This document shows, piece after piece, positions 24,426 through 32,562 of a stretch of 64,000 nt of DNA (position 1 is the first letter of the stretch; each line of letters begins with the position of its first letter). The notes beneath the pieces are model-generated. The model had not been told where the DNA came from. It worked only from the letters and a program-made list of their open reading frames with translations, and made no database searches. This stretch comes from Streptomyces xanthochromogenes. Lineage in GTDB: Bacteria > Actinomycetota > Actinomycetes > Streptomycetales > Streptomycetaceae. A program made the position numbers and the translations under genes. Location: NCBI RefSeq assembly GCF_014650455.1, contig NZ_BMUZ01000010.1, positions 248,001 through 312,000 of the forward strand, in the 5' to 3' direction.

Positions 24426-25229
24426 CTACCCCCAACTGGCCGTCACCGTCCGGGTTTCCACATGCATGCCAAGCGGCACCCGCCACGCGTCCACACACAC
24501 CCCGTACGTCCGCGAGACCGCCGCTCCCGCGGCGATCGGCACCGGCAACGGCCGGCTCGACGTCATGGTCGCCCAGTCCACCCCGAGCAGCCCGATGATG
24601 TGCGTCGCGAACACGGCGCTGCCCGATTTCACCGCCGTCCCGCCCGTGTTCCGGAATTGCACGGTGACGTTCTCGCACCAGCGATGGTCCCCGGCCGCAC
24701 GGCTTGGCGCCCCGACACTCAGCACCGCGGGTCCCGCGGGCGGGCTCGGCCTGCCCGGCGTACCGGGAGCCGAGGGCGTGCCGGAGGGGTCGGACGGGTG
24801 CGAAGGGCCGGTGGAACCGCCGGACGGGCCCGGCCCGCCCGGAGCGCCGGGATCGTCCCGGTTCCCCGCGGAGCCGCCCGAGGCCGAACTCTCCTGCCCC
24901 GCAGGGGTGTTGGGTGATCCCGCGCTCCCCGAACCGCCGCCGGGTCCGGGCGAAGTGCCGGGTGTTCCAGGGGTGCCGGACACGGAAGGCGTGGCGGACG
25001 TCCCGGAGGTGCCGGGGCTCCCGGGCGGTGCGGCCGGGCCCGAGCCGTCAAGGGGGACCAGCTCCACCTTGCCGCTCGGCGGCACCGCGTGGTCCGGCGC
25101 CGAGGGCCCGGTGCCCGCGGCGCCGACCGCCAGGTAGCCGTCCCGGCCGCCGTCTCCGGCGGCGAGGGTGCCGCCGAGGCCCAGGACCATCGCCGCCGAT
25201 ACGCCGATCAGCGCAGCACGTCGTCGCAT
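24426..25229 (-). CDS. Secreted protein with collagen-like low-complexity linker
   Basis: A 267-residue protein. A signal peptide (MRRRAALIGVSAAMVLGLGG) is followed by about 130 residues rich in Gly, Pro, Ser and Thr (GTPGTPGTS-type repeats). A compact beta domain of about 95 residues then follows (AVLSVGAPSRAAGDHRWCEN onward), with two cysteines (in WCEN and GVCVDAW) that could form a disulfide. The layout is stalk plus globular domain exposed outside the cell. The linker composition invites slippage during replication. I do not recognise the C-terminal domain family. Confidence 0.75.
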   Translation of the reverse strand: MRRRAALIGVSAAMVLGLGGTLAAGDGGRDGYLAVGAAGTGPSAPDHAVPPSGKVELVPLDGSGPAAPPGSPGTSGTSATPSVSGTPGTPGTSPGPGGGSGSAGSPNTPAGQESSASGGSAGNRDDPGAPGGPGPSGGSTGPSHPSDPSGTPSAPGTPGRPSPPAGPAVLSVGAPSRAAGDHRWCENVTVQFRNTGGTAVKSGSAVFATHIIGLLGVDWATMTSSRPLPVPIAAGAAVSRTYGVCVDAWRVPLGMHVETRTVTASWG

Positions 25230-25297
25230 CGCGCCAGTGTGTCTGACGGAGCGTCAATTAACCAGAGTGCGAAGAGAGTTCGCGACCGCGATGGCGC

Positions 25298-26149
25298 TCA
25301 GTCGGAGATCAGGCCCTCGCGGAGCTGGGCCAGCGTGCGGGTCAGCAGCCGCGAGACGTGCATCTGCGAGATGCCGACCTCCTCGCCGATCTGGGACTGC
25401 GTCATGTTCGCGAAGAACCGGAGCATGATGATCTGCCGTTCCCTGGGCGGGAGTTTGGCGAGCAGCGGCTTCAGCGACTCGCGGTACTCGACGCCTTCGA
25501 GGGCCGTGTCCTCGTAGCCGAGCCGGTCCGCGAGCGAACCCTCGCCGCCGTCGTCCTCGGTGGCGGGCGAGTCGAGCGAGGAGGCGGTGTAGGCATTGCC
25601 CACCGCGAGCCCGTCGACCACGTCCTCCTCGGACACGCCCAGAACCGCGGCGAGTTCGGGGACCGTCGGCGAGCGGTCGAGCTTCTGGGCGAGCTCGTCA
25701 CTGGCCTTGGTGAGGGCGAGCCGCAGCTCCTGGAGGCGGCGCGGCACCCGCACCGACCAGGAGGTGTCACGGAAGAACCGCTTGATCTCGCCGACGACCG
25801 TGGGCATCGCGAACGTGGGGAATTCCACGCCCCGTTCGCAGTCGAAGCGGTCGATCGCCTTGATCAGACCGATCGTTCCGACCTGGACGATGTCCTCCAT
25901 CGGCTCGTTGCGGCTGCGGAACCTGGCCGCCGCGTACCGCACGAGCGGCAGATTGAGCTCGATGAGGGTGTCGCGTACGTACGTACGCTCCGGGCTGTCG
26001 GTGTCCAGCGTGGCAAGGCGCAGGAAGAGGGAGCGGGACAGCGTGCGGGTGTCGATGGCTGCGGTGTTTGCGGCGTGTCGGTGCACGGTCGGTGCCGGTG
26101 CGCTCTTGGTGAGCGTGAGCACCTTCGAGCTGCCCTGTTCTGCGGACAT
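25298..26149 (-). CDS. sigN: SigB/SigF-family RNA polymerase sigma factor
   Basis: A 283-residue group 3 sigma factor. Region 2 contains LNLPLVRYAAARFRSRNEPM and VQVGTIGLIKAIDRFD, with the core-binding and -10 recognition segment EFPTFAMPTVVGEIKRFFRD. Region 4 ends with QSQIGEEVGISQMHVSRLL. The start is set at ATG 26149, six bases behind AAGGGGG; an in-frame upstream start lacks a ribosome site. It lies directly after its paralogue at 26396-27277, in the order I recall for sigF-sigN of S. coelicolor, where these factors act in sporulation and stress. No anti-sigma gene adjoins it. Confidence 0.85.
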   Translation of the reverse strand: MSAEQGSSKVLTLTKSAPAPTVHRHAANTAAIDTRTLSRSLFLRLATLDTDSPERTYVRDTLIELNLPLVRYAAARFRSRNEPMEDIVQVGTIGLIKAIDRFDCERGVEFPTFAMPTVVGEIKRFFRDTSWSVRVPRRLQELRLALTKASDELAQKLDRSPTVPELAAVLGVSEEDVVDGLAVGNAYTASSLDSPATEDDGGEGSLADRLGYEDTALEGVEYRESLKPLLAKLPPRERQIIMLRFFANMTQSQIGEEVGISQMHVSRLLTRTLAQLREGLISD

Positions 26150-26262
26150 GCCACCCCCTTGAGGTCGCGGACGGTCGCGTTGGGCCACGACCATCGGAGG
26201 AAGCAGCCTCCACCTGAATACCGGAGGAGGGGCTGCGGCAAACGCGGTTTCGGCAGAATGTC

Positions 26263-26294
26263 ACATGTCGGCAACACGCTGTAGTGACATGTCG
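26263..26294. promoter_or_regulatory. Direct repeat ACATGTCG upstream of the sigma factor gene
   Basis: ACATGTCG occurs at 26263-26270 and 26287-26294, 24 bp apart and both within longer matches (GTSACATGTCGRCAA). They lie 115-145 bases before the start of the sigN-like gene. It is a candidate regulator site; no protein can be named. Confidence 0.4.
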
Positions 26295-26395
26295 ACAAGT
26301 GGGGCCCGCGTACATGCAGGAAACAGGGGGTGTGCGGTTTTTCGGCCGGAAATTTTTTACCGGCCCGATGCCTGGGCCCGGCTCACTCGAACCGG

Positions 26396-27277
26396 TTATG
26401 CCTCGATTCGATTTGCGGATCGAAGTCGGGCGAAACTCCTGGCCAGGAGCCTTGACACATGCATCTGCGACACTCCCAATTCCTGGCTGATCTGGGACTG
26501 CGTCAGATTGCTGTAATAGCGGAGCATCAAGATCCGCTGTTCGCGTTCGGGCAGCTGTACGAGTAGATGGCGGACCAGATCGCGGTGTTCGACGCCGGCG
26601 AGCGCGGGGTCCTCGTAGCCGAGCCGGTCCAGCAGCCCGGGCAGCCCGTCGCCCTCCTGGGCCGCCTCCAGGGAGGTCGCGTGGTACGAGCGGCCCGCCT
26701 CGATGCAGGCGAGCACCTCGTCCTCGCCGATCCGCAGCCGCTCGGCGATCTCGCCGGTGGTGGGGGAGCGGCCGTGCAGCGTGGTCAGGTCCTCGGTGGC
26801 GCCGTTCACCTGGACCCAGAGTTCGTGCAGGCGGCGCGGGACGTGCACGGTGCGCACGTTGTCGCGGAAGTAGCGCTTGATCTCGCCGACCACGGTGGGC
26901 ATCGCGAACGTGGGGAACTGCACGCCCCGGTCCGGGTCGAAGCGGTCGATCGCGTTGATCAGACCGATGGTGCCGACCTGGACGACGTCCTCCATCGGTT
27001 CGTTGCGGCTGCGGAAGCGGGCCGCCGCGTAGCGCACCAGCGGCAGGTTGGCCTCGATCAGCGCCCCGCGCACCCGGCCGTGCTCCGGTGTGCCCGGCTC
27101 AAGGTGCTTGAGCTGGCCGAACAGCACCTGGGTGAGGGCGCGGGTGTCCGCGCCCCTGGTGGAGGTTCTGGCGGGGCCCCTGGGGCTCTCCGACGAGTCC
27201 TGGGCGGGCACTTCGGGGGCGTCCTGGGGCTCGTTCTGGGGCGGCACTTGAGGCGTAGTACTGGCCGGCACGGTCAC
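26396..27277 (-). CDS. sigF: SigF sporulation sigma factor
   Basis: A 293-residue group 3 sigma factor starting at GTG 27277 with AAGGGGTGGC upstream. It has an N-terminal disordered Pro/Gln/Ser lead (MTVPASTTPQVPPQNEPQ) that I remember from Streptomyces SigF, then region 2 (NLPLVRYAAARFRSRNEPM ... FPTFAMPTVVGEIKRYFRD) and region 4 (TQSQISQELGVSQMHVSRLL). SigF directs late spore-maturation genes. The paralogue follows 246 bases downstream in the same direction, so the pair arose by duplication and may be partly co-transcribed. Confidence 0.87.
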   Translation of the reverse strand: MTVPASTTPQVPPQNEPQDAPEVPAQDSSESPRGPARTSTRGADTRALTQVLFGQLKHLEPGTPEHGRVRGALIEANLPLVRYAAARFRSRNEPMEDVVQVGTIGLINAIDRFDPDRGVQFPTFAMPTVVGEIKRYFRDNVRTVHVPRRLHELWVQVNGATEDLTTLHGRSPTTGEIAERLRIGEDEVLACIEAGRSYHATSLEAAQEGDGLPGLLDRLGYEDPALAGVEHRDLVRHLLVQLPEREQRILMLRYYSNLTQSQISQELGVSQMHVSRLLARSFARLRSANRIEA

Positions 27278-27493
27278 GCCACCCCTTAGTCTTCGGTCAA
27301 CTCATCCGTCAAAAGCGGTCATAGCATCACAAGACATGTCCACTGTGTGCAAGCACCGTATAACCACGTGTTGAGGGCAAGTTGGGGCAGATGGCCCTGT
27401 TCGGAGGCGCCCCGGGGGACGAAAAAGCCCCGCACCTCTCGGGTGCGGGGCCGGGCGCCGCGTACCGGAAGGGAGCCCGGAACGCGTGCGGGG

Positions 27494-27787
27494 TCAGAAC
27501 GGGTAGTCGGCGATCACCCAGGTGGCGAACTCGCGCCACTGGCCGGCCGCCGCCTGGTGCGCGGGGTGCTCGACGTACCGCTTCAGCGCGTCCGCGTCGG
27601 CGACGGCGGAGTTGATCGCGAAGTCGTACGCGATCGGCCGGTCGGTGATGTTCCAGGCGCACTCCCAGAACTCGATCTCGGGAACGAGCCCGTCGAGCTC
27701 CTGGAAGGCCTTCACACCGGCGACCACGCGCTCGTCGTCGCGCTGCACGCCCTCGTTGAGCTTGAACAGGACCAGGTGGCGGATCAT
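27494..27787 (-). CDS. Dabb-domain (stress-responsive A/B barrel) protein
   Basis: A 97-residue single-domain protein starting MIRHLVLFKLNEGVQRDDE, the classic start of Dabb proteins, with the conserved YDFAINSAVADADALKRYVEHP and a C-terminal strand ATWVIADYPF. These form dimeric ferredoxin-like barrels. Some act as cyclases or dioxygenases, most are uncharacterised. The gene lies alone between sigF and a 24-bp palindrome. No catalytic assignment is possible. Confidence 0.88.
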   Translation of the reverse strand: MIRHLVLFKLNEGVQRDDERVVAGVKAFQELDGLVPEIEFWECAWNITDRPIAYDFAINSAVADADALKRYVEHPAHQAAAGQWREFATWVIADYPF

Positions 27788-27838
27788 GCATCTCTCCTAC
27801 GGATACGACGGGAACCGGCCCGGGCGCGGCCGAGGACT

Positions 27839-27862
27839 CGTCCACGGACGCGTCCGTGGACG
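27839..27862. promoter_or_regulatory. Perfect 24-bp palindrome upstream of the Dabb gene
   Basis: CGTCCACGGACG is followed directly by its exact inverse. It sits 50 bases before the Dabb start and 24 bases after the stop of the small membrane protein gene. It could be an operator for a dimeric repressor or a terminator stem without U-run. Confidence 0.5.
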
Positions 27863-27885
27863 CGACCGGCGACGCGGCCGGGGGC

Positions 27886-28047
27886 TCAGCGAATCAGGTT
27901 GGTCATGAACTCGCCGACGCCCTTGGCCGCGCTGGATATGCCCTCGAAGCCGGTCTGGACCATCCCTGCGGCCTGCACCGGCGAGGTGATGATCGTGTAC
28001 AGCACGAAGACCACGGCGATGTAGAGCAGGACCTTCTTGATGTCCAC
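27886..28047 (-). CDS. Small conserved single-span membrane protein
   Basis: A 53-residue protein starting at GTG 28047, with GGGAGGGGC upstream. It begins MDIKKVLLYIAVVFVLYTI, giving one N-terminal helix, then an amphipathic segment (MVQTGFEGISSAAKGVGEF). The layout recurs as a hypothetical protein in Streptomyces. It reads toward the Dabb gene and may share its transcript. Function unknown. Confidence 0.75.
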   Translation of the reverse strand: MDIKKVLLYIAVVFVLYTIITSPVQAAGMVQTGFEGISSAAKGVGEFMTNLIR

Positions 28048-28254
28048 TGTGCCAGCCCCTCCCCGGCGCCACCCCTGTGCGGTCGGGTGAGTCTAACCGC
28101 CCCCGGTCCCGTACTCACCAGGCCTTTAGGGACCTAGGACCTGACGATCGGGGCCCTTTGCCCGACGGTACGGACGTGACGGGAGAGCAGGATGGTTCCT
28201 GAGCCCACCACATCTGGCAGGAATGCGGTGGGTGAGGAACAGGACCTCACTGCG

Positions 28255-28396
28255 GGGTCCGCGCCGCGAGCTTCCCCCCTGACTGCGGCGCAGGGCTTGC
28301 AGGTTCTGTTCTCATCGGGGGGAGCGGCTTGTCCCCCCGATGCCGCTCCCCCCGTCCTATCGTCGAAGCCCCGGTCACTTCCCCGACCGGGGCTTC
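28255..28396 (+). ncRNA. 6C small RNA
   Basis: The hallmark of the actinobacterial 6C RNA is two hairpins with at least six cytosines in each loop. Here hairpin one is GCGCCGC (28261-28267) with GCGGCGC (28285-28291), and its loop contains CCCCCC at 28274-28279. Hairpin two is built on GGGGGGAGCGGC (28317-28328) with its complement at 28342-28353, and its loop has CCCCCC at 28333-28338. A 12-bp terminator stem follows (28365-28396). The 5' end is not determined. A competing 10-bp pairing (28313-28322 with 28333-28342) would hide the second C-run. Confidence 0.82.
28365..28396 (+). terminator. Terminator of the 6C RNA
   Basis: GAAGCCCCGGTC pairs perfectly with GACCGGGGCTTC over an 8-base loop, followed by TTCGG. 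It is the natural 3' end of the small RNA. Confidence 0.75.
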
Positions 28397-28926
28397 TTCG
28401 GTCCCTCCGCAGGTGACCGCCCGCGGAAGGGCCCGGCGCGGAGGGGCCGCCTCCGGCCAATGTCGGCCGCGGGGGAGCCACGGGGAGCGCCCGGGAGTAG
28501 GTTCAAAGGGCACTCGGGGACATCGATCACGATGCTGCTTTTGTGGGACGGCCGCCGCCCGGTCACGGTCGGGCGTGGCGGCGGCCGTCCGCGCGAGGAG
28601 GTGGGCTCCCCTCCGCACTCTCCTCGCGTCAACCGTCCTCGGCGGCGCCCGGAGGCCTGCGGGAGACTGGCCCCGGCTCGAAGCGCGCCGCGAGGACGAA
28701 GGGCCGGAGCCGCACTCTGCCGAGAGCGGCTCCGGCCGCCCCGTCGACGGGGCGGACAGTGAGCGCAGACCCGGGGGCAGGGGGCCGAGGGGCAGCCGCC
28801 CGAACCGGTCGTGCACGGTTCGAGGGCGTCCGCCCTTGCGTTCACTGGGCATCCTAGGCCGGGCCGAGGGCGGCGCAAGCGTGGGATTTCAGCCGGTGAC
28901 CGGCTGTCGGAAGCGGCCGCCGTCGC

Positions 28927-29676
28927 TCAGCTCCGGGGCAGGGGCTGGGGGATCGTCGCGGTGTCGAAGGTGCCGTCGATGATCGCGGCGGCGAAGTCGG
29001 CCAGTCGCAGGTGATGGCTGCGCGCGTAGCCGCGGAAGGCGGAGAACGCCTCGTCCGGTGAGGTTCCCCAGCGCTCACAGAGGATGCCCTTGACCTGTTC
29101 CACCAGGATGCGGCTGTTGAGCGCGGTCTGGAGCTGGGTCTTCTCGATGTGGGACTGCTCCAGGGTGCGCTGCTGGAGGATGGTGATCGTGGCGACGCCG
29201 GCCAGGGCCTTGGCCAGGGCGATCTCGCTCTCGCCGAGGAGGTGGGGGGTCTTCTGGAAGAGGTTGAGCGCACCGATGTTGCGGTCGCGCAGCCGTAGCG
29301 GGATCGCGTGCGTGGCCACGTACCCGGTCTCGCGGGCCCGGGCCGCGAATCGGGGCCAACTCGCCGTCGCCCCACGGCTGTTGAGGTCGATGTTCGTCCG
29401 GGCGGTGCCGCTGCGGTAGCACTCCACGCACGGGCCCTGGTCGTGCTGGAGGGCGAACAGCTCCAGAAGCCGGGTGTGCTCGTCCGAGGCGGCCACCATC
29501 TGCAGTTCGCCGACCGCGTCGGCGAGCAGGATGCCCGCGGCGGACACGTCGAGGAGCTCGACGCACCGGGTCGACAGGCGCTGGAGCAGGTCCAGCACGT
29601 CGAAGTCGTCCGTCAGGGAGTCGGCGACCTCCATGAAGATCTCCGCCAGACGTTGTTCGCGGATCATGTCGATCAT
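28927..29676 (-). CDS. GAF-ANTAR regulator
   Basis: A 249-residue protein. A GAF sensor domain (about residues 20-165, including LLDVSAAGILLADAVGELQMV and HAIPLRLRDRNIGALNLF) is followed by an ANTAR RNA-binding domain (about 178-235: LQTALNSRILVEQVKGIL ... GTSPDEAFSAFRGYARSHHLRL). ANTAR proteins bind paired hexaloop hairpins in nascent RNA to prevent termination. The start ATG overlaps the stop of the next-upstream GAF-ANTAR gene by four bases (ATGA). Signal and RNA targets are unknown. Confidence 0.88.
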   Translation of the reverse strand: MIDMIREQRLAEIFMEVADSLTDDFDVLDLLQRLSTRCVELLDVSAAGILLADAVGELQMVAASDEHTRLLELFALQHDQGPCVECYRSGTARTNIDLNSRGATASWPRFAARARETGYVATHAIPLRLRDRNIGALNLFQKTPHLLGESEIALAKALAGVATITILQQRTLEQSHIEKTQLQTALNSRILVEQVKGILCERWGTSPDEAFSAFRGYARSHHLRLADFAAAIIDGTFDTATIPQPLPRS

Positions 29677-30413
29677 CCCTTTCGGCCGCCGAGCTCGGGC
29701 GGCCCGTCCCTATCGTCGTTGAACCGCAGCCGTCCGGCCACCACGTCCTCGGCTACGTCGCCGAGCGGCAGGTCCCGGGCGTAGGCGAACGCCCGCAGCC
29801 GCAGCAGGGCGTCGGCCAAGGAGACGTCCAGCTGCACGCTGACCATGCCGGTCGCCTGGTGCACCACCGCCCGGTGCAACTCCCGGGGCACTCCCGTGAC
29901 CGACCCGGAAACGGCAGGTCCGTCCCCGCCCCCGTCGTGCTCCAGGAGCAGTCCGGTCAGTGCCGCGGCCAAGGCCAGGGCGTCGGCGTACCGCTGCTCC
30001 GGGACGGTGTCGTCGGCCCGGCCCGTCACGGCGGTGAGCACCCCGAGCCGGATCGCGCCGAGTCCCAGGGGGAAGCAGTACGCGCCGGCCACGCCGAGTC
30101 CGAGCGCCTCGGCCGGCAGACCGGGCCAGCGGTCGGCGCGTACCGCCGCCAGGTCCGGTACGACGACGGCCGTGCCGCTGTGCGCGGCGTCCAGAGTGGG
30201 GCCCGTGCCGAGCGTGAACTGCAGCTCCTCGAAGTCCGCCGCGATGCCGGGCGAGTGCCACAGCGGCTCCGGCTCCGCGTCCCGGCCCGCCCCGACGAGC
30301 AGCGATACGGCGACACCGTCGACCTGCAGCGCTCGCGCGCAGGCGGCAGCCAGGACACCGCCGTCACCGTGACGGAGCGACCGGAGCACGTCGGCCATGC
30401 CGTCGCTGATCAC
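29673..30413 (-). CDS. GAF-ANTAR regulator (first gene of the pair)
   Basis: A 246-residue GAF-ANTAR protein, diverged from its downstream partner. The GAF part has VDGVAVSLLVGAGRDAEPEPL and AYCFPLGLGAIRLGVLTAV. The ANTAR part is ELHRAVVHQATGMVSVQLDV with SLADALLRLRAFAYARDLPL. GTG 30413 has GGTGGAG five bases ahead and is preferred to ATG 30398. The two regulators overlap at ATGA and are made together, so a heteromer or a signal relay is plausible. The upstream 400 bases hold only the promoter and no gene. Confidence 0.85.
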   Translation of the reverse strand: MISDGMADVLRSLRHGDGGVLAAACARALQVDGVAVSLLVGAGRDAEPEPLWHSPGIAADFEELQFTLGTGPTLDAAHSGTAVVVPDLAAVRADRWPGLPAEALGLGVAGAYCFPLGLGAIRLGVLTAVTGRADDTVPEQRYADALALAAALTGLLLEHDGGGDGPAVSGSVTGVPRELHRAVVHQATGMVSVQLDVSLADALLRLRAFAYARDLPLGDVAEDVVAGRLRFNDDRDGPPELGGRKG

Positions 30414-30821
30414 TGGGCTCCACCTGTCGGGCTCGAGGCGATCTGCCCACCGGCTCTCGCCTGGAAGCCTATCCACGCCCGTGGGACGCCGCCGTCGGCC
30501 GGAGCGGTCCGGCCGATACCCGTCCGTGCCGGCCCGGCGTCGGTGCCGGGCCCGGCCCACCGGCTCCGGGCACGTTCCGCGGAAGGGCGCCGGTGCGGGC
30601 ATGAAGGGGGCGGTGGGCAAGTCGCGTGTGGCGTAGGGGCCTTGATGGTCCCCGGAGGGCTCCGGCAAGGGCGTGGTCGGGGCTCGGGGAGGTCGGAATG
30701 CCGGGCGCTCCGGCCGCCCGGCGTACCCGGTGGCCCTGCTCTTTTGGCGCAATCCGGTGGTTCCGGGCAACACGGCGACGACTCGGCGCCGGGGTCGCGG
30801 CCCGCGCCGGGGCGGAACAGC
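30414..30821. other. Intergenic region without recognisable gene
   Basis: About 400 bases between the GAF-ANTAR operon and the tRNA-Ser terminator. Open frames lack codon bias. It presumably holds the leftward GAF-ANTAR promoter. I see no repeat or conserved motif. Confidence 0.5.
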
Positions 30822-30858
30822 ACGAAGGGCCCGGTTCGAAATGAACCGGGCCCTTCGT
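30822..30858 (-). terminator. Terminator downstream of tRNA-Ser(CGA)
   Basis: A perfect 16-bp stem (30822-30837 with 30843-30858) closes a 5-base loop, five bases after the CCA end of the tRNA gene. Confidence 0.85.
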
Positions 30859-30863
30859 ACTGC

Positions 30864-30951
30864 TGGCGGTAGCGGAGGGATTTGAACCCTCGGTGAGTTT
30901 CCCCACACTCGCTTTCGAGGCGAGCTCCTTCGGCCGCTCGGACACGCTACC
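30864..30951 (-). tRNA. tRNA-Ser(CGA)
   Basis: A complete type II tRNA: acceptor GGTAGCG/CGCTACC, anticodon loop CTCGAAA, a long variable arm, T arm GAGGG-TTCAAAT-CCCTC, discriminator G and encoded CCA (30864-30866). It reads UCG serine codons. Confidence 0.95.
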
Positions 30952-31009
30952 GAGAGAGAGCTTAGCCCAAGGTGGGCCGTGGTTTGAAATCGGTTCGGCG
31001 AGAGCTGGG

Positions 31010-31483
31010 TCACCGTTGCCGGAAGAACGCCGTGAGCTGCGCCGAACACTCCTCTTCCAGCACGCCCGCGACCACTTCGGGGCGGTGGTTGAGGCGCTGG
31101 TCGCGGACCAGGTCCCACAGCGAACCGGCGGCGCCCGCCTTCTCGTCGCGGGCCCCGTACACGACCCGGTCGATGCGGGACTGGACGATCGCGCCCGCGC
31201 ACATCACGCACGGCTCCAGGGTGACGACGAGCGTGCAGCCGGTCAGCCGCCACCCACCGGTCTCCCGGGCCGCGCGCCGGATGGCGAGGACCTCCGCGTG
31301 CGCGGTCGGATCGCCGGTCGCCTCGCGTTCGTTGTGCCCGGACGCCAGGAACGTGCCGTCCGGGGCCAGCACGACCGCGCCGACCGGCACATCGCCGGCC
31401 GATTCGGCCTGTGCGGCCCCGGCAAGGGCGGAGCGCATCGGCTCCGCCCACCGTTCGCGTACGGGGTCGTGCGGGTGGGGCAC
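31010..31483 (-). CDS. tadA: tRNA-specific adenosine deaminase (A34 to inosine)
   Basis: A 157-residue zinc deaminase of the CDA fold. The zinc site is complete: H62-A-E64 (TAHAEVLAIRRA) and P-C92-V-M-C95 (LEPCVMCAGAIVQSRI), plus a conserved NEREATGDPT loop. TadA converts A34 of tRNA-Arg(ACG) to inosine, which is essential for reading CGU/C/A. The gene starts at GTG 31483 and overlaps the stop of the upstream gene by one base (TAGTG), so translation is coupled to the TadA-associated protein. Confidence 0.95.
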   Translation of the reverse strand: MPHPHDPVRERWAEPMRSALAGAAQAESAGDVPVGAVVLAPDGTFLASGHNEREATGDPTAHAEVLAIRRAARETGGWRLTGCTLVVTLEPCVMCAGAIVQSRIDRVVYGARDEKAGAAGSLWDLVRDQRLNHRPEVVAGVLEEECSAQLTAFFRQR

Positions 31484-32031
31484 TAGCGGACGGCCTCCAG
31501 GACCTCGGCCGCGCCCAGCGCGTCCGCGATCGTCACGAGGGCGTCCCCGTCGAGCGCGAGCAGCCGGCCCTCGCTCACGCCGAGGTCGGCGAGGATCGCG
31601 CTCTCGCCGAGCGGCCCGGCCGGCACGGCGCCGTCCGACGGTTCGTCACCGTCCGGCCCGTCCACGGCCGTCGCCGCCTCGTCCTCGTAGCCGTCCTCCG
31701 TGCCGTCGAGGTCAAGGGTGTCCAGCTCGTCCTCCTCGTCGTCCTGGTCGTGGCCGAGCAGTTCGTCGGTGAGCATGGCCCCGTACGAGGAGCGGGCTGC
31801 GACGGCGGCGTTGGAGACGAAGACGCGCGGGTCCTCCTCGCCGTCGACGCGGACGACGCCGAACCAGGCGTCCTCCTGCTCGATGAAGACGAGCACCGTG
31901 TCGTCGGCCCCGTCGGCGGCTGCTTCACGGGCCAGGTCGGCCAGATCGGACAGCGTCTCCACATCGTCGAGCTCTGTGTCGCTCGCTTCCCACCCGTCTT
32001 CGGTGCGCGCGAGCAGTGCGGCGAAGTACAC
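31483..32031 (-). CDS. TadA-associated acidic protein
   Basis: A protein of about 182 residues, starting VYFAALLARTEDGWEASDTE, the usual N-terminus of the actinobacterial family named for its place before tadA. The centre is strongly acidic (HDQDDEEDELDTLDLDG). GTG 32031 is chosen because GGGAGAG lies just before it; in-frame starts at 32052 and 32091 are weaker. Its stop overlaps the tadA start. A role in tRNA editing is inferred only from this linkage. Confidence 0.78.
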   Translation of the reverse strand: MYFAALLARTEDGWEASDTELDDVETLSDLADLAREAAADGADDTVLVFIEQEDAWFGVVRVDGEEDPRVFVSNAAVAARSSYGAMLTDELLGHDQDDEEDELDTLDLDGTEDGYEDEAATAVDGPDGDEPSDGAVPAGPLGESAILADLGVSEGRLLALDGDALVTIADALGAAEVLEAVR

Positions 32032-32259
32032 CGTGACTCTCCCACTGGTCATAGGCGTGCCGGTTGGGGGTCCCCCCGGCTGTGGCTTCATTCGGAATCG
32101 TGGCAGAAAACACCGCGGTTGCGAGAGTTCTTCCGCGGTTGCGTTTTTCCGGTCGCCCCGATCACGGCTTCCGACGCGTCATGATCGCGGGCTCCGGGCC
32201 ACCCCGTCAGAGGCTCCCGATGGCCGTGAGCACGGGCTTCGGGGCGCCGGGTTCGCGGG

Positions 32260-32439
32260 TCACCAGCGGAAGGTTCGCATGCGCATGGCCTGGCGCATAC
32301 GGGCCGCGCGGGCGCGCCGGGGCTGGACCCGGTCGCGCAACGCCTTCGCCTCGTGCAGTTCGCGCAGGAACTGGGCGCGCCGTCGCCGCCGGTCCGCATC
32401 GCTCTCCGGTTGTTGCGCTCGGTCGCGCTCGTCCGGCAT
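32260..32439 (-). CDS. Small Arg-rich conserved protein
   Basis: A 59-residue, very basic, mostly helical protein starting MPDERDRAQQPESDADRRRR and ending in a conserved-looking MRQAMRMRTFRW. The strand bias and the clean start and stop support a gene. It lies divergently from upp with about 120 bases between them. I recall similar short proteins beside upp in Streptomyces; nucleic-acid binding is only suggested by the charge. Confidence 0.65.
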   Translation of the reverse strand: MPDERDRAQQPESDADRRRRRAQFLRELHEAKALRDRVQPRRARAARMRQAMRMRTFRW

Positions 32440-32562
32440 TGGCTCACACCGCCCCGGGTCGGTTCGTGTCTTCCACCTTCCCCCCGTTCGGGCGCTTGAC
32501 GCCAGCCTGAACCAACAGCAGGTGGGACGCGGGTCCCCTACGCCCCGGTTACTGTGGACGTC

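Larger units (their letters stand above)
28048..28926. other. Long intergenic region with 6C RNA and a second strong hairpin
   Basis: No protein-coding gene is supported. Several long frames exist on both strands but carry Arg/Pro/Gly-rich translations without domain signals. The region contains the 6C RNA (see separate entry) and a 14-bp perfect inverted repeat with 17-base loop (28546-28559 with 28577-28590, arm GGACGGCCGCCGCC). The hairpin has no U-run on either strand. Confidence 0.6.

Noticed and set aside
28546..28590. Rho-independent terminator
   Set aside because: No U-run on either strand and a 17-base loop; reported as an unexplained hairpin instead.
28247..28852. Possible minus-strand gene of 201 residues in the 6C RNA region
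   Set aside because: It runs antisense through the 6C hairpins and terminator, is Arg/Pro-rich and has no ribosome site or domain.
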